DNA from: Jeongeupia chitinilytica
GTDB taxonomy: Bacteria; Pseudomonadota; Gammaproteobacteria; Burkholderiales; Chitinibacteraceae
Direction of reading: 5' to 3'
Length of the DNA stretch: 64,000 nt
NCBI RefSeq assembly: GCF_014652315.1
Contig: NZ_BMYO01000001.1
Coordinates: forward strand, 62,001 to 126,000
Below are positions 56,071 to 64,000 of this stretch, one piece after another. The notes beneath the pieces are model-generated. The model saw nothing but the letters and a program-made list of their open reading frames with translations, searched no databases and was not told the origin of the DNA. Position 1 is the stretch's first letter; each line of letters starts with the position of its first letter. A program made the translations under genes and the position numbers.

Positions 56071-57207
56071 TCATCCGGCGGCTTCGGGATCAAGGTCTTT
56101 CGGAACCGGCAGGCTGTCGTTCAGCACCGGCTCGGCGCCGCCGTAACGTTGCCAGTGCCGCAGCTGGTAGATGTAGGCCAGCACTTCGGCGGCAGCAGTA
56201 TACAACGCGGCCGGGATTTCCTCGCCGAGGTCGGCGTGGTGGTAGAACGCACGCGCCAGTGGCGGCGTGCGCACCACGGTGACCTTGTGCTGCCGGCCCA
56301 GCTCGATGATGCGTTCGGCCAGCAGGAAGGAGCCCTTGGCGATGACGACCGGTGCGCGCATCGTTTCGGTGTACTGCAATGCCACCGCATAGTGGGTCGG
56401 GTTGGTGACGATGACGTCGGCCTTGGGGATTGCGGACATCATCCGCTTTCTGGCCGCCTCGCGCTGCAGTTGGCGGATCCGGCCCTTCAGTTGCGGGTCA
56501 CCTTCGGATTCCTTCATTTCCTGGCGCACTTCCTCCTTGGTCATGCGCAGGTTCTTGTAGTACTCCCACAGCTGGTAAGGCACGTCGAGCAGCACGATCA
56601 ACGCCATCGCGCCGACGACCGAGAACAGCGTGAAGCGCGCCATGCCCCACAGATAGGCCAGTCCGTTGTCGGGCGGCATCGCGATCAGCTGGACGAAGTC
56701 GGCACGTTCCTTCCACAGCACCAGCGCGGCGACACCGCCGATCAGCCCCGACTTGAGGATGGCCTTGACCATTTCGACGATGCTGCGCACCGACAGCATG
56801 CGCTTGATGCCGCTGGCGGGATTGAGCCGGCCGAAGTTGGGGGCCATTGCCTCGGACGAAAACAGCCAGCCGCCCATCAGCATCGGCGCCAGCAGGGCCG
56901 CCAGCGCACAGGCGACGAAGACCGGCAGGCAGGCCCAGAGCATGGCTTCGCAGGCCTTGATGAAATGCAGGTGCATCTGCATCGGGTCGACCAGCGTGGC
57001 GCGGCTGAAGGTGAACTCGCTGCGCATCACCTGCTTGAGCGCATTCAGCAGCGCAGGGCCGGTCATGGCGATCGCGACCATGCCGGTCATCAGCACGCTG
57101 AACGATGCCAGCTCTTGCGAGCGCGGAATCTGTCCCTTCTTGCGCGCGTCCTCGAGCCGTTTGGGCGAGGGCGGTTCGGTGCGTTCGAGGTCGGAATCTT
57201 CTGCCAT
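56071..57207 (-). CDS. flhB: Flagellar export switch protein FlhB
   Basis: FlhB switches export from hook to filament substrates. The 378-residue protein has four membrane helices (about 30-210) and a cytoplasmic domain with the autocleavage motif NPTH (Asn269-His272), at the same position as in E. coli. I chose the ATG at 57207 (MAEDSDLERTEPPSP); an ATG 9 bases upstream is also possible. It is divergent from fliK. Confidence 0.95.
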   Translation of the reverse strand: MAEDSDLERTEPPSPKRLEDARKKGQIPRSQELASFSVLMTGMVAIAMTGPALLNALKQVMRSEFTFSRATLVDPMQMHLHFIKACEAMLWACLPVFVACALAALLAPMLMGGWLFSSEAMAPNFGRLNPASGIKRMLSVRSIVEMVKAILKSGLIGGVAALVLWKERADFVQLIAMPPDNGLAYLWGMARFTLFSVVGAMALIVLLDVPYQLWEYYKNLRMTKEEVRQEMKESEGDPQLKGRIRQLQREAARKRMMSAIPKADVIVTNPTHYAVALQYTETMRAPVVIAKGSFLLAERIIELGRQHKVTVVRTPPLARAFYHHADLGEEIPAALYTAAAEVLAYIYQLRHWQRYGGAEPVLNDSLPVPKDLDPEAAG

Positions 57208-57327
57208 GGTGCGCATACGTTACCGCGTTGCGGTCCGGTCCGGCCAGTGCGGGAAGCGAGCGGTCGCTGCGGGCTTGGCACTGCTTTTGCTTTTATCTAC
57301 GTTCCTGCCGTTCGTTCCGAGTTTTTC

Positions 57328-58395
57328 ATGGCCACACCCGTCAGTAATCTGTCCTCCTCCGTCGGCCCCGTTTCGACCAGGGCTGCTGCGTCCCGCGATG
57401 CCGGTCAGGGTGACGATTTCGGCAATGCGCTGGCGCGGGAGGTTGCTGCGCGCCAGCCGGCGCAGACCGAAGCAGGCAAGGACGCCAAGTCGGCCCGGCA
57501 GGACACAAAGGACGACGCGCCCGAGCCCGGCGATGCCGCCACACCATGGCTGGCCTTGCTGCAATCGATGGCTCAGGTCGTGACCCAGCCGCTGCCGAAG
57601 GAGGAAGCGGTGACCGGCGAGGCACTCGCGCCGGCTGGTGTCGACCCGCTTGCTGCGGCAATCACGCCGGGTGTCGCGCCAGTCGCTGCCCCTGCGGTTC
57701 CCGAGACCGACGAATCCGCCAAGTCCGCGACCCAGCCGCTGACCGCGGCCGTCGCCAAGCCGGCGGCGGCTGAGGTGGATGAAGTTGCCGCCCACGGCAA
57801 GCCGTTGCCGGTTGGCCTTGCCGCTGTCGAGGCCGACAAGACCGAACCTGCTCCGGCCGAGTTGCTGGCAGGCAATCGTACCGAGCTGCCGCGAACGATC
57901 GAACCGCAGGTGGCCGCGCCGACCAGCAAGCCGACGCCAACGCACAACGTCGTGCCCCACGTGGGGGAGTCGCGCTGGGGTGATGCCGTTGCACAACGCG
58001 TGGCGATGATGATTGGCCGGCAGGAGCAAAAGCTCGAAATGCAGCTCAATCCGCCGAACCTCGGACCGATGGATGTGCAACTGACGCTGGCGCAGGACCA
58101 GGCCAGCGTCGTCTTCGCCAGCCAGCACGCTGCGGTGCGCGAAGCGCTGGCCGCCGCGACACCGCGCTTGACGGCGCTGCTCGCCGATCAGGGTATCCAG
58201 CTCGTCAACGTCCAGGTGGCCAGCGATACCCTGAATCAGCATGCGCAGCAGCAGGCCCAGCCTGATCCGCGTACCCCGCAGCAGGGCCAGCGCAGTTCCG
58301 CCGGCACCGGTACGGTCGAACCGGCCGAGCTGCGTGTCGACCTCGGGACCCGACGCCTGCCGGTCAGCGGGGGCGGACTGAGCTTCTATGCCTGA
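57328..58395 (+). CDS. fliK: Flagellar hook-length control protein FliK
   Basis: FliK measures hook length and triggers the FlhB switch. The 355-residue protein has a long, low-complexity Ala/Pro/Val-rich N-terminal region and a conserved C-terminal core (about 220-320) with LEMQLNPPNLGPMDVQLTL and the downstream LRPL-like helix region. Its composition and size are typical; the N-terminal part is poorly conserved in the family. It lies between divergent flhB and the fliL operon. Confidence 0.88.
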   Translation: MATPVSNLSSSVGPVSTRAAASRDAGQGDDFGNALAREVAARQPAQTEAGKDAKSARQDTKDDAPEPGDAATPWLALLQSMAQVVTQPLPKEEAVTGEALAPAGVDPLAAAITPGVAPVAAPAVPETDESAKSATQPLTAAVAKPAAAEVDEVAAHGKPLPVGLAAVEADKTEPAPAELLAGNRTELPRTIEPQVAAPTSKPTPTHNVVPHVGESRWGDAVAQRVAMMIGRQEQKLEMQLNPPNLGPMDVQLTLAQDQASVVFASQHAAVREALAAATPRLTALLADQGIQLVNVQVASDTLNQHAQQQAQPDPRTPQQGQRSSAGTGTVEPAELRVDLGTRRLPVSGGGLSFYA

Positions 58396-58436
58396 TGGCC
58401 CGCGCAAGGGCTTGTTTATAATTGACTATTAATCTT

Positions 58437-58445
58437 TGCTATAAT
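58437..58445 (+). promoter_or_regulatory. Extended -10 promoter upstream of fliL
   Basis: TGCTATAAT matches an extended -10 element within an AT-rich patch in the fliK-fliL gap, about 97 bases before the fliL ATG. No good -35 is seen at 17 bases, which is tolerable for an extended -10 promoter. Confidence 0.55.
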
Positions 58446-58462
58446 CGCCGCGCTTATCACGA

Positions 58463-58483
58463 GGCCCCGCGATCGCCGGGGCC
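58463..58483 (+). other. GC-rich hairpin in the fliL leader
   Basis: GGCCCCG and CGGGGCC pair around a 7-base loop in the predicted 5' leader, about 20 bases after the extended -10 box. Only a short GTTT follows, so it may be a weak terminator of fliK transcripts, an attenuator, or a stabilising leader structure. Confidence 0.4.
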
Positions 58484-58541
58484 GTTTCGACTCGGTCCGT
58501 ACTGCATGTGATTGCCGGATCGGCGTACTTCAGGTGAATTC

Positions 58542-59054
58542 ATGGCCGAAGCCCAAGCGGCGCCGAAAGGCAACAAGAAACTGATCATTATTGTCGTCGC
58601 CGTCGTGGCGGTCCTGCTGATTGCCATGGCAGGCGCTGCCGCCTTCCTGCTGACGCGTTCGGCCGATCACGGTGACGATGCCGGTGTGGAGACGCACGAA
58701 ACGGGCAAGAAGAAAAAGTCCGAAAAGGATGCCGATCACCCGCCGATCTTCGAAAAGCTGCAGCAATTCACCGTCAATTTGAATTCGCCGGACGAAGATG
58801 CCATGCTCCAAACGGATATCGTCGTCGAAATGGCCGATGCCAAGAGCCAGGAGCGGATCAAGGCGCAGATGCCCAAAATCCAGAGTCAGGTGAACCAGCT
58901 GTTGCGCAGCAAATCGCCGCAGGACGTGCGTGCCGTCGACGGCATGAGCAAAATCGGCGCCGAAGTCCGCACGCTGATCAACCGGACGCTGGGCGCCGAA
59001 GGCGACGACGAGGGCGTGCTCTCGGTCAATTTCACCACCTTTATCGTCCAGTGA
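58542..59054 (+). CDS. fliL: Flagellar basal-body-associated protein FliL
   Basis: FliL surrounds the stator and supports motor torque. The 170-residue protein has one membrane helix (about 14-36), a charged Lys-rich linker and a periplasmic stomatin-like domain (about 70-170, with LQQFTVNLNSPDEDAMLQT). I chose the ATG at 58542; an in-frame ATG 30 bases earlier is less typical. It heads the fliLMNOPQR gene series. Confidence 0.9.
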   Translation: MAEAQAAPKGNKKLIIIVVAVVAVLLIAMAGAAAFLLTRSADHGDDAGVETHETGKKKKSEKDADHPPIFEKLQQFTVNLNSPDEDAMLQTDIVVEMADAKSQERIKAQMPKIQSQVNQLLRSKSPQDVRAVDGMSKIGAEVRTLINRTLGAEGDDEGVLSVNFTTFIVQ

Positions 59055-59094
59055 CGGCGTGTTCATGATGATCGCGCGAGATTCGGGTCTCTAA

Positions 59095-60105
59095 ATGGCA
59101 GACGACATCCTTTCCCAGGAAGAGGTCGATGCGCTGCTGCGCGGCGTGACCGGGGAAGAAGACGAATCCGAAGTCGCCAATGACGCCTCGGCGGTCCGTA
59201 CTTACGACATCGGCCGGCAGGAGCGCATTGTCCGCGGCCGGATGCCGACGCTCGAAATCATCAACGAGCGGTTTGCCCGCAACCTGCGGATCGCCCTGTT
59301 CAATTTCATGCGCCGCAATGCCGAGATCAGCATCGGTGCGGTGCGGGTACAGAAATACAGCGAGTTCATCCGCAATCTCGTCGTACCGACCAACCTCAAC
59401 CTGATCCAGATGAAGCCGCTGCGCGGCACCGGTCTGTTCATCTTCGATCCGGACTTCGTTTTCCTTGTCGTCGACAACCTGTTCGGCTCGGACGGCCGTT
59501 ACCACGTCCGGGTCGAGGGGCGCGATTTCACGCCGACCGAACAGCGCATCATCCAGCGCCTGCTCGATGTCGTGTTCGAGGAGTACCAGAAGGCGTGGAA
59601 GCCGGTGTTCGAGTGCGAATTCAGCTATCTGCGCTCGGAAATGAACACGCAGTTCGCCAATATCGCCACGCCGACCGAAGTCGTCGTTGCATACACCTTC
59701 CGGATCGAACTCGGCGCCAGCGGCGGCGATTTCCACGTCTGCCTGCCGTATTCGATGATCGAACCGATCCGCGACACGCTCTACAGCACGATGCAGGCCG
59801 ACCGGATCGAGTCGGACAACCGCTGGCTGAGCCTGCTGCAGACGCAGGTGCAGAACGCCGAAGTCGACCTGATCGCGACGCTCGGCAACGCCGACATCAC
59901 GCTGGGTGACATCCTCAACCTCAAGGCCGGCGACGTGATCTCGCTGGAGATTCCACAGGCCATCGTCGCCGAGGTGGACGGCGTGCCGGTGCTCGAATGC
60001 AAGTATGGTATTCTCAACGGCCAGTATGCGTTGAAGGTCAACCGGGTGCTCGGCACCCCCGACGGCGCGCAGGATGAAGCAGGTCAGGGGGAAAAGCATG
60101 GCTGA
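59095..60105 (+). CDS. fliM: Flagellar motor switch protein FliM
   Basis: FliM binds CheY-P and forms the C-ring with FliG and FliN. The 336-residue protein has the N-terminal CheY-binding peptide LSQEEVDALL (residues 6-15), the middle domain that contacts FliG and the C-terminal FliN-like SpoA domain (about 255-325, with ADITLGDILNLKAGDVISL). The gene overlaps fliN by 8 bases. Confidence 0.97.
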   Translation: MADDILSQEEVDALLRGVTGEEDESEVANDASAVRTYDIGRQERIVRGRMPTLEIINERFARNLRIALFNFMRRNAEISIGAVRVQKYSEFIRNLVVPTNLNLIQMKPLRGTGLFIFDPDFVFLVVDNLFGSDGRYHVRVEGRDFTPTEQRIIQRLLDVVFEEYQKAWKPVFECEFSYLRSEMNTQFANIATPTEVVVAYTFRIELGASGGDFHVCLPYSMIEPIRDTLYSTMQADRIESDNRWLSLLQTQVQNAEVDLIATLGNADITLGDILNLKAGDVISLEIPQAIVAEVDGVPVLECKYGILNGQYALKVNRVLGTPDGAQDEAGQGEKHG

Positions 60106-60538
60106 TGAGAACACGCCAGACAACAGCCAAGCCGACGAAGTAATGGACGACTGGGCCGCGGCAATGGCCGAACAGGCGGCGAGCGAAAGCACCGAATCCG
60201 AAACGGTTCAGGCTTCCGTCCAGGCTGCCGACATTTTCGAACGTTTCGACACGACGCCGGCAGCCGGCGCCGGGCGCGGCAATATCGACATGATCCTCGA
60301 TATTCCGGTGACGCTGACGGTCGAACTCGGCCGGACCAAGATCGCGATCCGCAGCCTGCTGCAGCTGGCTCAGGGGTCGGTCGTCGAGCTCGACGGCTTG
60401 GCCGGTGAACCGATGGACGTCCTCGTCAACGGTTGCCTGATCGCGCAGGGCGAAGTCGTCGTCGTCAACGACAAGTTCGGTATCCGTCTCACCGACATCA
60501 TCACGCCGGCCGAACGGATCCGTCGGCTGCACAAGTAA
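60098..60538 (+). CDS. fliN: Flagellar motor switch protein FliN
   Basis: FliN is the small C-ring protein. The 146-residue product has an acidic N-terminal region and a C-terminal SpoA domain (ILDIPVTLTVELGRTKI, GSVVELDGLAGEPMDVLVNG). I chose the ATG at 60098, which overlaps the end of fliM; an in-frame ATG 24 bases upstream is less typical. Confidence 0.96.
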   Translation: MADENTPDNSQADEVMDDWAAAMAEQAASESTESETVQASVQAADIFERFDTTPAAGAGRGNIDMILDIPVTLTVELGRTKIAIRSLLQLAQGSVVELDGLAGEPMDVLVNGCLIAQGEVVVVNDKFGIRLTDIITPAERIRRLHK

Positions 60539-60543
60539 ACTCC

Positions 60544-60969
60544 ATGCGTTTTCTTCCGTATGCGCTTGCCGCGCTGCCGGGTTGCGCGTTCGCGCAAGCG
60601 GCGTCGGTACCTGCGTCGCTCGCCGGCAGTGGTCCCGGGCTGGGGCAGTTTGTCCAAGTCTTGCTGATGCTGGGTCTGGTGCTGGCGTTGATCGTCGGCG
60701 CGGCTTGGCTGATGCGTCGCTTTTCGCTGCTGCCGGGGCAGGCCGGCAACCAGTTGCGGGTCGTTTCGGGCGTCATGGTCGGGCCGAAGGAGCGGGTGGT
60801 GATCGTCGAACAGGGCGAGACCTGGCTGGTGGTCGGCGTGACCGCGCATTCGGTCAACCTGCTGCACACCTTGCCGCGCCCCGACGATGCACCTGCAGCC
60901 GGTGCACCGGCGCCATTGCCGCCGTTTGCCGAAAAGCTGGCCGCGCTGATGAAAAAGGCTAGGGCGTGA
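60544..60969 (+). CDS. fliO: Flagellar biosynthetic protein FliO
   Basis: FliO helps assemble the FliPQR export gate. This 141-residue protein has a possible signal peptide (about 1-18) and one membrane helix (about 35-57), followed by a small cytoplasmic domain with GPKERVVIVEQGETWLVVGV, the family core. It starts 5 bases after fliN and its stop overlaps the GTG start of fliP. Confidence 0.9.
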   Translation: MRFLPYALAALPGCAFAQAASVPASLAGSGPGLGQFVQVLLMLGLVLALIVGAAWLMRRFSLLPGQAGNQLRVVSGVMVGPKERVVIVEQGETWLVVGVTAHSVNLLHTLPRPDDAPAAGAPAPLPPFAEKLAALMKKARA

Positions 60970-61706
60970 CGCGCGTCCTGCCGGCGTTGCTGCCGCTGTT
61001 CGTCGCGAGCGCCGCGGTGGCCGCCGATCCGGGGCTGCCGTTCATGAATGCCACGCAGGCCGCCGGCGGTACCGCCTACAGCCTGCCGCTGCAGACGCTG
61101 CTCTTCCTGACCGCACTGACCTTCCTGCCGGCGATGCTGCTGATGATGACGGCGTTCACCCGCATCGTCATCGTGCTCTCCTTGCTGCGCCAGGCGCTCG
61201 GCACGACGATGGCGCCGCCGAATCAGGTCGTCGTCGGCCTGTCGCTGTTCCTGACGCTGTTCGTGATGGCGCCGACTTTCGACAAGATCTACGCCCAGGC
61301 CTATCAGCCGTATTCGGAACAGAAGATCAGCTTCAACGAGATGGTCGACAAGGGCGCGGTGCCGCTGAAGGATTTCATGCTCAAGCAGACGCGGCAGAAG
61401 GATCTGGCGTTCTTCATCGACGTGTCGGGCATGAAAAAACCGAACGGTCCCGAGGACGTCAGCCTGCGCGTGCTGGTGCCGGCCTTCGTGACCAGCGAGT
61501 TGAAGACGGCCTTCCAGATCGGCTTTCTGGTGTTCATTCCCTTCCTGATCATCGACCTCGTCGTCGCCAGCCTGCTGATGGCCATGGGGATGATGATGGT
61601 GTCGCCGGTGATCATCTCGCTGCCGTTCAAGCTGATGCTGTTCGTGCTCGTCGACGGCTGGACCTTGCTGATGGGCTCGCTGGTACAGAGCTTTTATCTG
61701 GGATAG
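60966..61706 (+). CDS. fliP: Flagellar export gate protein FliP
   Basis: FliP is a core export-gate subunit. The 246-residue product begins with GTG, has a cleavable signal peptide (about 1-20) and four membrane helices with the conserved LLMMTAFTRIVIVLSLLRQ, AFVTSELKTAFQIGF and PFKLMLFVLVDGW segments. It overlaps fliO by 4 bases (GTGA). Confidence 0.96.
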   Translation: MTRVLPALLPLFVASAAVAADPGLPFMNATQAAGGTAYSLPLQTLLFLTALTFLPAMLLMMTAFTRIVIVLSLLRQALGTTMAPPNQVVVGLSLFLTLFVMAPTFDKIYAQAYQPYSEQKISFNEMVDKGAVPLKDFMLKQTRQKDLAFFIDVSGMKKPNGPEDVSLRVLVPAFVTSELKTAFQIGFLVFIPFLIIDLVVASLLMAMGMMMVSPVIISLPFKLMLFVLVDGWTLLMGSLVQSFYLG

Positions 61707-61709
61707 CGC

Positions 61710-61979
61710 ATGACGCCGGAAACCGTAGTCACCGTGATGCAAAGGGCGATGGAGCTGATGGTGCTGCTTGGCGGTCCGCTGCTGCTGGCGATGCTGGCCA
61801 CGGGTCTGATCGTCAGCATCTTCCAGGCGGCCACGCAGATCAACGAGGCGACGCTGTCGTTCATTCCGAAGCTGATCGTCGCCTTCATCGTCTTCGTCCT
61901 GGCCGGTCCGTGGATGATTGAAATGGCGATGGACTACACGGTGCGGCTGTATCAGAGCATTCCGCAACTGATCGGCTGA
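61710..61979 (+). CDS. fliQ: Flagellar export gate protein FliQ
   Basis: FliQ is the small export-gate subunit. The 89-residue protein has two membrane helices and the family segment GLIVSIFQAATQINEATLSFIPK in pieces. It starts 3 bases after fliP and its last base overlaps the fliR start. Confidence 0.96.
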   Translation: MTPETVVTVMQRAMELMVLLGGPLLLAMLATGLIVSIFQAATQINEATLSFIPKLIVAFIVFVLAGPWMIEMAMDYTVRLYQSIPQLIG

Positions 61980-62767
61980 TGTTCACGGTCACGCAAGCGC
62001 AGATCGAGCTGTGGCTGGCGCTGTTCTGGTGGCCGTTCTGCCGCTTTTTCGGTCTGCTGATCGCCGATCCGATCTTCTCTAACAAGGTGGTGTCGGTTCG
62101 CGTCCGGGTCGGGCTGGCGATTGCGCTGTCCGTGCTGGTTGCGCCGATGCTGACGCCGCCGCCGGGCATCGAGGTCGTCTCGCCGGCCGGCATCCTCATT
62201 GCCGTCAACCAACTGCTGATCGGCGTGATGCTCGGCTTTTCGGTCAGGCTGATGTTCAACGCCGTCGACATGGCCGGTCAGGTGATCGGCCTGCAGATGG
62301 GCCTCGGTTTTGCCAGCTTCTTCGATCCGCACAGCGCGGCCAACGTGCCGATCGTTGCGCAGTTCATCAACATGGTGCTGCTGCTGGTGTTCCTCGCACT
62401 GAACGGTCACCTGATCGTGTTGCGCATCCTGATCGAGAGTTTCGGTGTGCTGCCGCTCGACGCGCGGCCGCTGGGTGCCGGTGGCTTGCGTCTGCTGGTC
62501 GAGCAGGGCGCGGCCATCTTCCGGCTCGGACTGATGCTGGCGATGCCGGTGGTGGGGGCGCTGCTGATCACCAACCTGGCGATCGGCATCATGACGCGTG
62601 CGGCACCGCAGCTGAACGTGTTTGCCATCGGTTTTCCGCTGCTGCTAGCCATCGGCATCGCGGCGATGTACGTCAGCCTGCCGTACATGGTGCCGCACAT
62701 CGACGCGATGCTGGCCGCGTTGACGCGCTCGGCGGCGCAGATGTTCGCCGCACTCCGTCCGGGCTGA
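61979..62767 (+). CDS. fliR: Flagellar export gate protein FliR
   Basis: FliR completes the FliPQR gate. The 262-residue protein has about six membrane helices with the conserved VRLMFNAVDMAGQVIGLQMGL region in pieces and the GLGFASFFDP segment. It is the last gene of the fliL-fliR series in this window; an intergenic gap and folE2 follow. Confidence 0.95.
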   Translation: MFTVTQAQIELWLALFWWPFCRFFGLLIADPIFSNKVVSVRVRVGLAIALSVLVAPMLTPPPGIEVVSPAGILIAVNQLLIGVMLGFSVRLMFNAVDMAGQVIGLQMGLGFASFFDPHSAANVPIVAQFINMVLLLVFLALNGHLIVLRILIESFGVLPLDARPLGAGGLRLLVEQGAAIFRLGLMLAMPVVGALLITNLAIGIMTRAAPQLNVFAIGFPLLLAIGIAAMYVSLPYMVPHIDAMLAALTRSAAQMFAALRPG

Positions 62768-62849
62768 ATGCCGGCCTGCATCGCTGGCGTGCGGCGGTCT
62801 GCCCCGCACCGGGTTCGCCCGGTTCATGGCGACATGAATTCCCGACTGG

Positions 62850-62878
62850 TTTACTCGGTTATTGGTCGCCGTTATAAT
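62850..62878 (+). promoter_or_regulatory. Sigma-70 promoter of folE2
   Basis: TTTACT (62850-62855) and TATAAT (62873-62878) are separated by exactly 17 bases, about 68 bases before the folE2 ATG. This is a near-consensus housekeeping promoter. Confidence 0.8.
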
Positions 62879-62946
62879 GGCTCAGCTTTCAATTAATTAC
62901 CGGTTATCAGCCGCTCGGCACTTATAACCGCTGGAGTGATATCCCG

Positions 62947-63741
62947 ATGAACGCCCCGCAGTCCATCCCTGACGTGCAAAGCACCCCCGACCTGCGCAAT
63001 ATCGCGATCAACAAGGTCGGGATCAAGTCGATCCGCCATCCGGTCCGCGTCGCCGACCGCAGCGAGGGCGTGCAGCACACGGTGGCAACGTTCGACATGT
63101 ATGTGTTCCTGCCGCAGCACTTCAAGGGCACGCACATGAGCCGTTTCGTCGAGATCCTCAACGGCCAGGAACGCGAGATTTCGGTCGATTCGTTCGAGAC
63201 CATCCTGCGGCAGATGTGCGAGCGCCTCGAGGCGGACGCCGGCTATCTGGAAATGCGCTTCCCGTACTTCATCAACAAGACCGCACCGGTCTCGGGCGTC
63301 GAAAGCCTGCTCGACTACGACGTGTCGCTGATCGGCGAGCTGAAGAACGGCGTGTTCACCCAGCAGCTCAAGGTCCTGGTGCCGGTGACCAGCCTGTGCC
63401 CGTGCTCGAAGAAAATTTCGCAGTACGGCGCGCACAACCAGCGCAGTCACGTGACGATTTCGGCGACGCTGGGCGAGCACGTGTGGATCGAGGAACTGGT
63501 GCAGATCGTCGAGGCCGAAGCGTCGTGCGAACTGTACGGCCTGCTGAAGCGCCCGGACGAGAAGTTCGTCACCGAGCGCGCCTACGAGAACCCGAAGTTC
63601 GTCGAGGACATGGTCCGCGACGTCGCAGCGCGGCTGAATGCCGACCCGCGCGTCGTCGCCTACACGGTCGAGTCGGAAAACTTCGAGTCGATCCACAACC
63701 ACTCGGCCTATGCGCTGATCGAACACGACAAGCGCGGCTGA
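62947..63741 (+). CDS. folE2: GTP cyclohydrolase FolE2 (type IB)
   Basis: FolE2 converts GTP to dihydroneopterin triphosphate at the entry to folate and related pathways, and tolerates low zinc better than FolE. The 264-residue length is standard. It has the family motif VTSLCPCSKKIS with the metal-binding Cys, followed by GAHNQRSHVTI and the C-terminal ESIHNHSAYA. It has its own promoter and terminator, so it is a single-gene unit. No Zur box is evident upstream. Confidence 0.95.
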   Translation: MNAPQSIPDVQSTPDLRNIAINKVGIKSIRHPVRVADRSEGVQHTVATFDMYVFLPQHFKGTHMSRFVEILNGQEREISVDSFETILRQMCERLEADAGYLEMRFPYFINKTAPVSGVESLLDYDVSLIGELKNGVFTQQLKVLVPVTSLCPCSKKISQYGAHNQRSHVTISATLGEHVWIEELVQIVEAEASCELYGLLKRPDEKFVTERAYENPKFVEDMVRDVAARLNADPRVVAYTVESENFESIHNHSAYALIEHDKRG

Positions 63742-63760
63742 TTGCTTGCGCATCCGCATC

Positions 63761-63783
63761 AACGGGGCCTTCGGCCCCGTTTT
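63761..63783 (+). terminator. Intrinsic terminator after folE2
   Basis: AACGGGGCC and GGCCCCGTT form a 9-bp stem with a TTC loop, followed by more Ts. It lies 19 bases past the folE2 stop. Confidence 0.92.
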
Positions 63784-63787
63784 GCAT

Positions 63788-64000
63788 TCAGGCTGCCGGT
63801 GCGCGCTGCAGCCGGATCGCGGGGGTGACCGTGGTGTTGCCGTTGCTGTCGACGATGCGCGCCGCAAGCGTGTAATCGCGACCGTCGGCGGGCAGGGCGA
63901 TGCGGATGCGCGCCGACAGGGTGCCGGTGCGGCCCAGCAACGTGCTGGTGCCTCCCCCGACGAGCAGCGGTGCCGCGTCGCCGAGCCACGAAAGGCTCAC
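63788..64000 (-). CDS. C-terminal part of an unidentified protein (cut by window edge)
   Basis: About 70 residues at the C-terminus of a minus-strand gene are visible; the 5' part lies beyond the window. The stretch is rich in Thr, Gly, Ala and Arg with alternating hydrophobic residues (SARIRIALPADGRDY, ARIVDSNGNTTVT), suggesting a beta-sandwich of immunoglobulin or fibronectin type at the end of a larger exported or surface protein. The GTG at the edge is not taken as the real start. No function can be given. Confidence 0.55.
   Translation of the reverse strand: MSLSWLGDAAPLLVGGGTSTLLGRTGTLSARIRIALPADGRDYTLAARIVDSNGNTTVTPAIRLQRAPAA

Noticed and set aside
55390..58395. Possible 1000-residue protein running into FliK
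   Set aside because: The part before 57328 lies opposite flhA and flhB and is low-complexity. FliK starts at the ATG at 57328.

Overview
The window is a GC-rich chromosomal segment from a motile, chitin-using Gram-negative bacterium. Gene content (FolE2, RsmJ, glutamine-dependent NadE, AsmA, an Mce/Mla-type lipid transporter, a lipoprotein GH18 chitinase, a chitin-binding-module esterase) fits a betaproteobacterium of the order Neisseriales, most likely a Chitinibacter/Jeongeupia-like lineage. That placement is inferred from gene content and protein style, not from a marker-gene search. I found no rRNA or tRNA genes, CRISPR array, transposase, integrase or prophage. Most of the window is ordinary, densely packed chromosome.

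Layout. 1-10.9 kb holds housekeeping and envelope genes: mutY-asmA, fadM with a LEA-type lipoprotein, rsmJ-mtfA, a secreted cyclophilin, a small AT-richer patch with cupin and GFA genes, and a glycosyltransferase/LpxH-like pair. 11-23 kb is rich in signalling genes: a six-TM chemoreceptor, a Cache-HAMP-GAF-HD-GYP protein, an EAL-CBS-GGDEF protein and a REC protein with a degenerate GGDEF domain. These are interspersed with nadE, a TetR regulator and an exported SurE. 23-32 kb carries a Spy-like periplasmic protein, a secreted esterase with two chitin-binding modules, uvrB, a lone GIY-YIG-like protein, a second chemoreceptor, and a GH18 chitinase divergent from an AraC regulator. 32-40 kb is an acetate module: acs, an exonuclease plus a cNMP/CBS/DUF294 protein, actP-yjcH, and a divergent LysR gene. 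40-45 kb has rpmB-rpmG, an orphan solute-binding protein, ftsK and an acyltransferase.

45-63 kb is a flagellar locus. On the minus strand, reading right to left, it has flhB, flhA, flhF, flhG, fliA and motA/motC. On the plus strand it has fliK and then fliLMNOPQR. The minus-strand series is interrupted twice. An oppositely oriented rluA lies between flhA and flhF. A GNAT gene plus a four-gene Mce/Mla-type transporter lies between flhG and fliA. The window ends with folE2 and the 3' end of a gene that runs off the right edge.

The most interesting observations come from reading the DNA directly. First, a three-half-site CTGAT/ATCAG/CTGAT element with identical spacing lies upstream of both acs and yjcH-actP, and is probably a shared acetate-regulon operator. 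Second, three GCAAT repeats spaced exactly 13 bp apart lie in the chitinase/AraC divergent promoter. Third, FlhG keeps its FlhF-activating DQA motif but has lost the P-loop lysine. Fourth, a 44-residue membrane-protein ORF precedes a chemoreceptor, with a TATAAT box in front of it. No clearly new multi-gene defence or mobile system was found.
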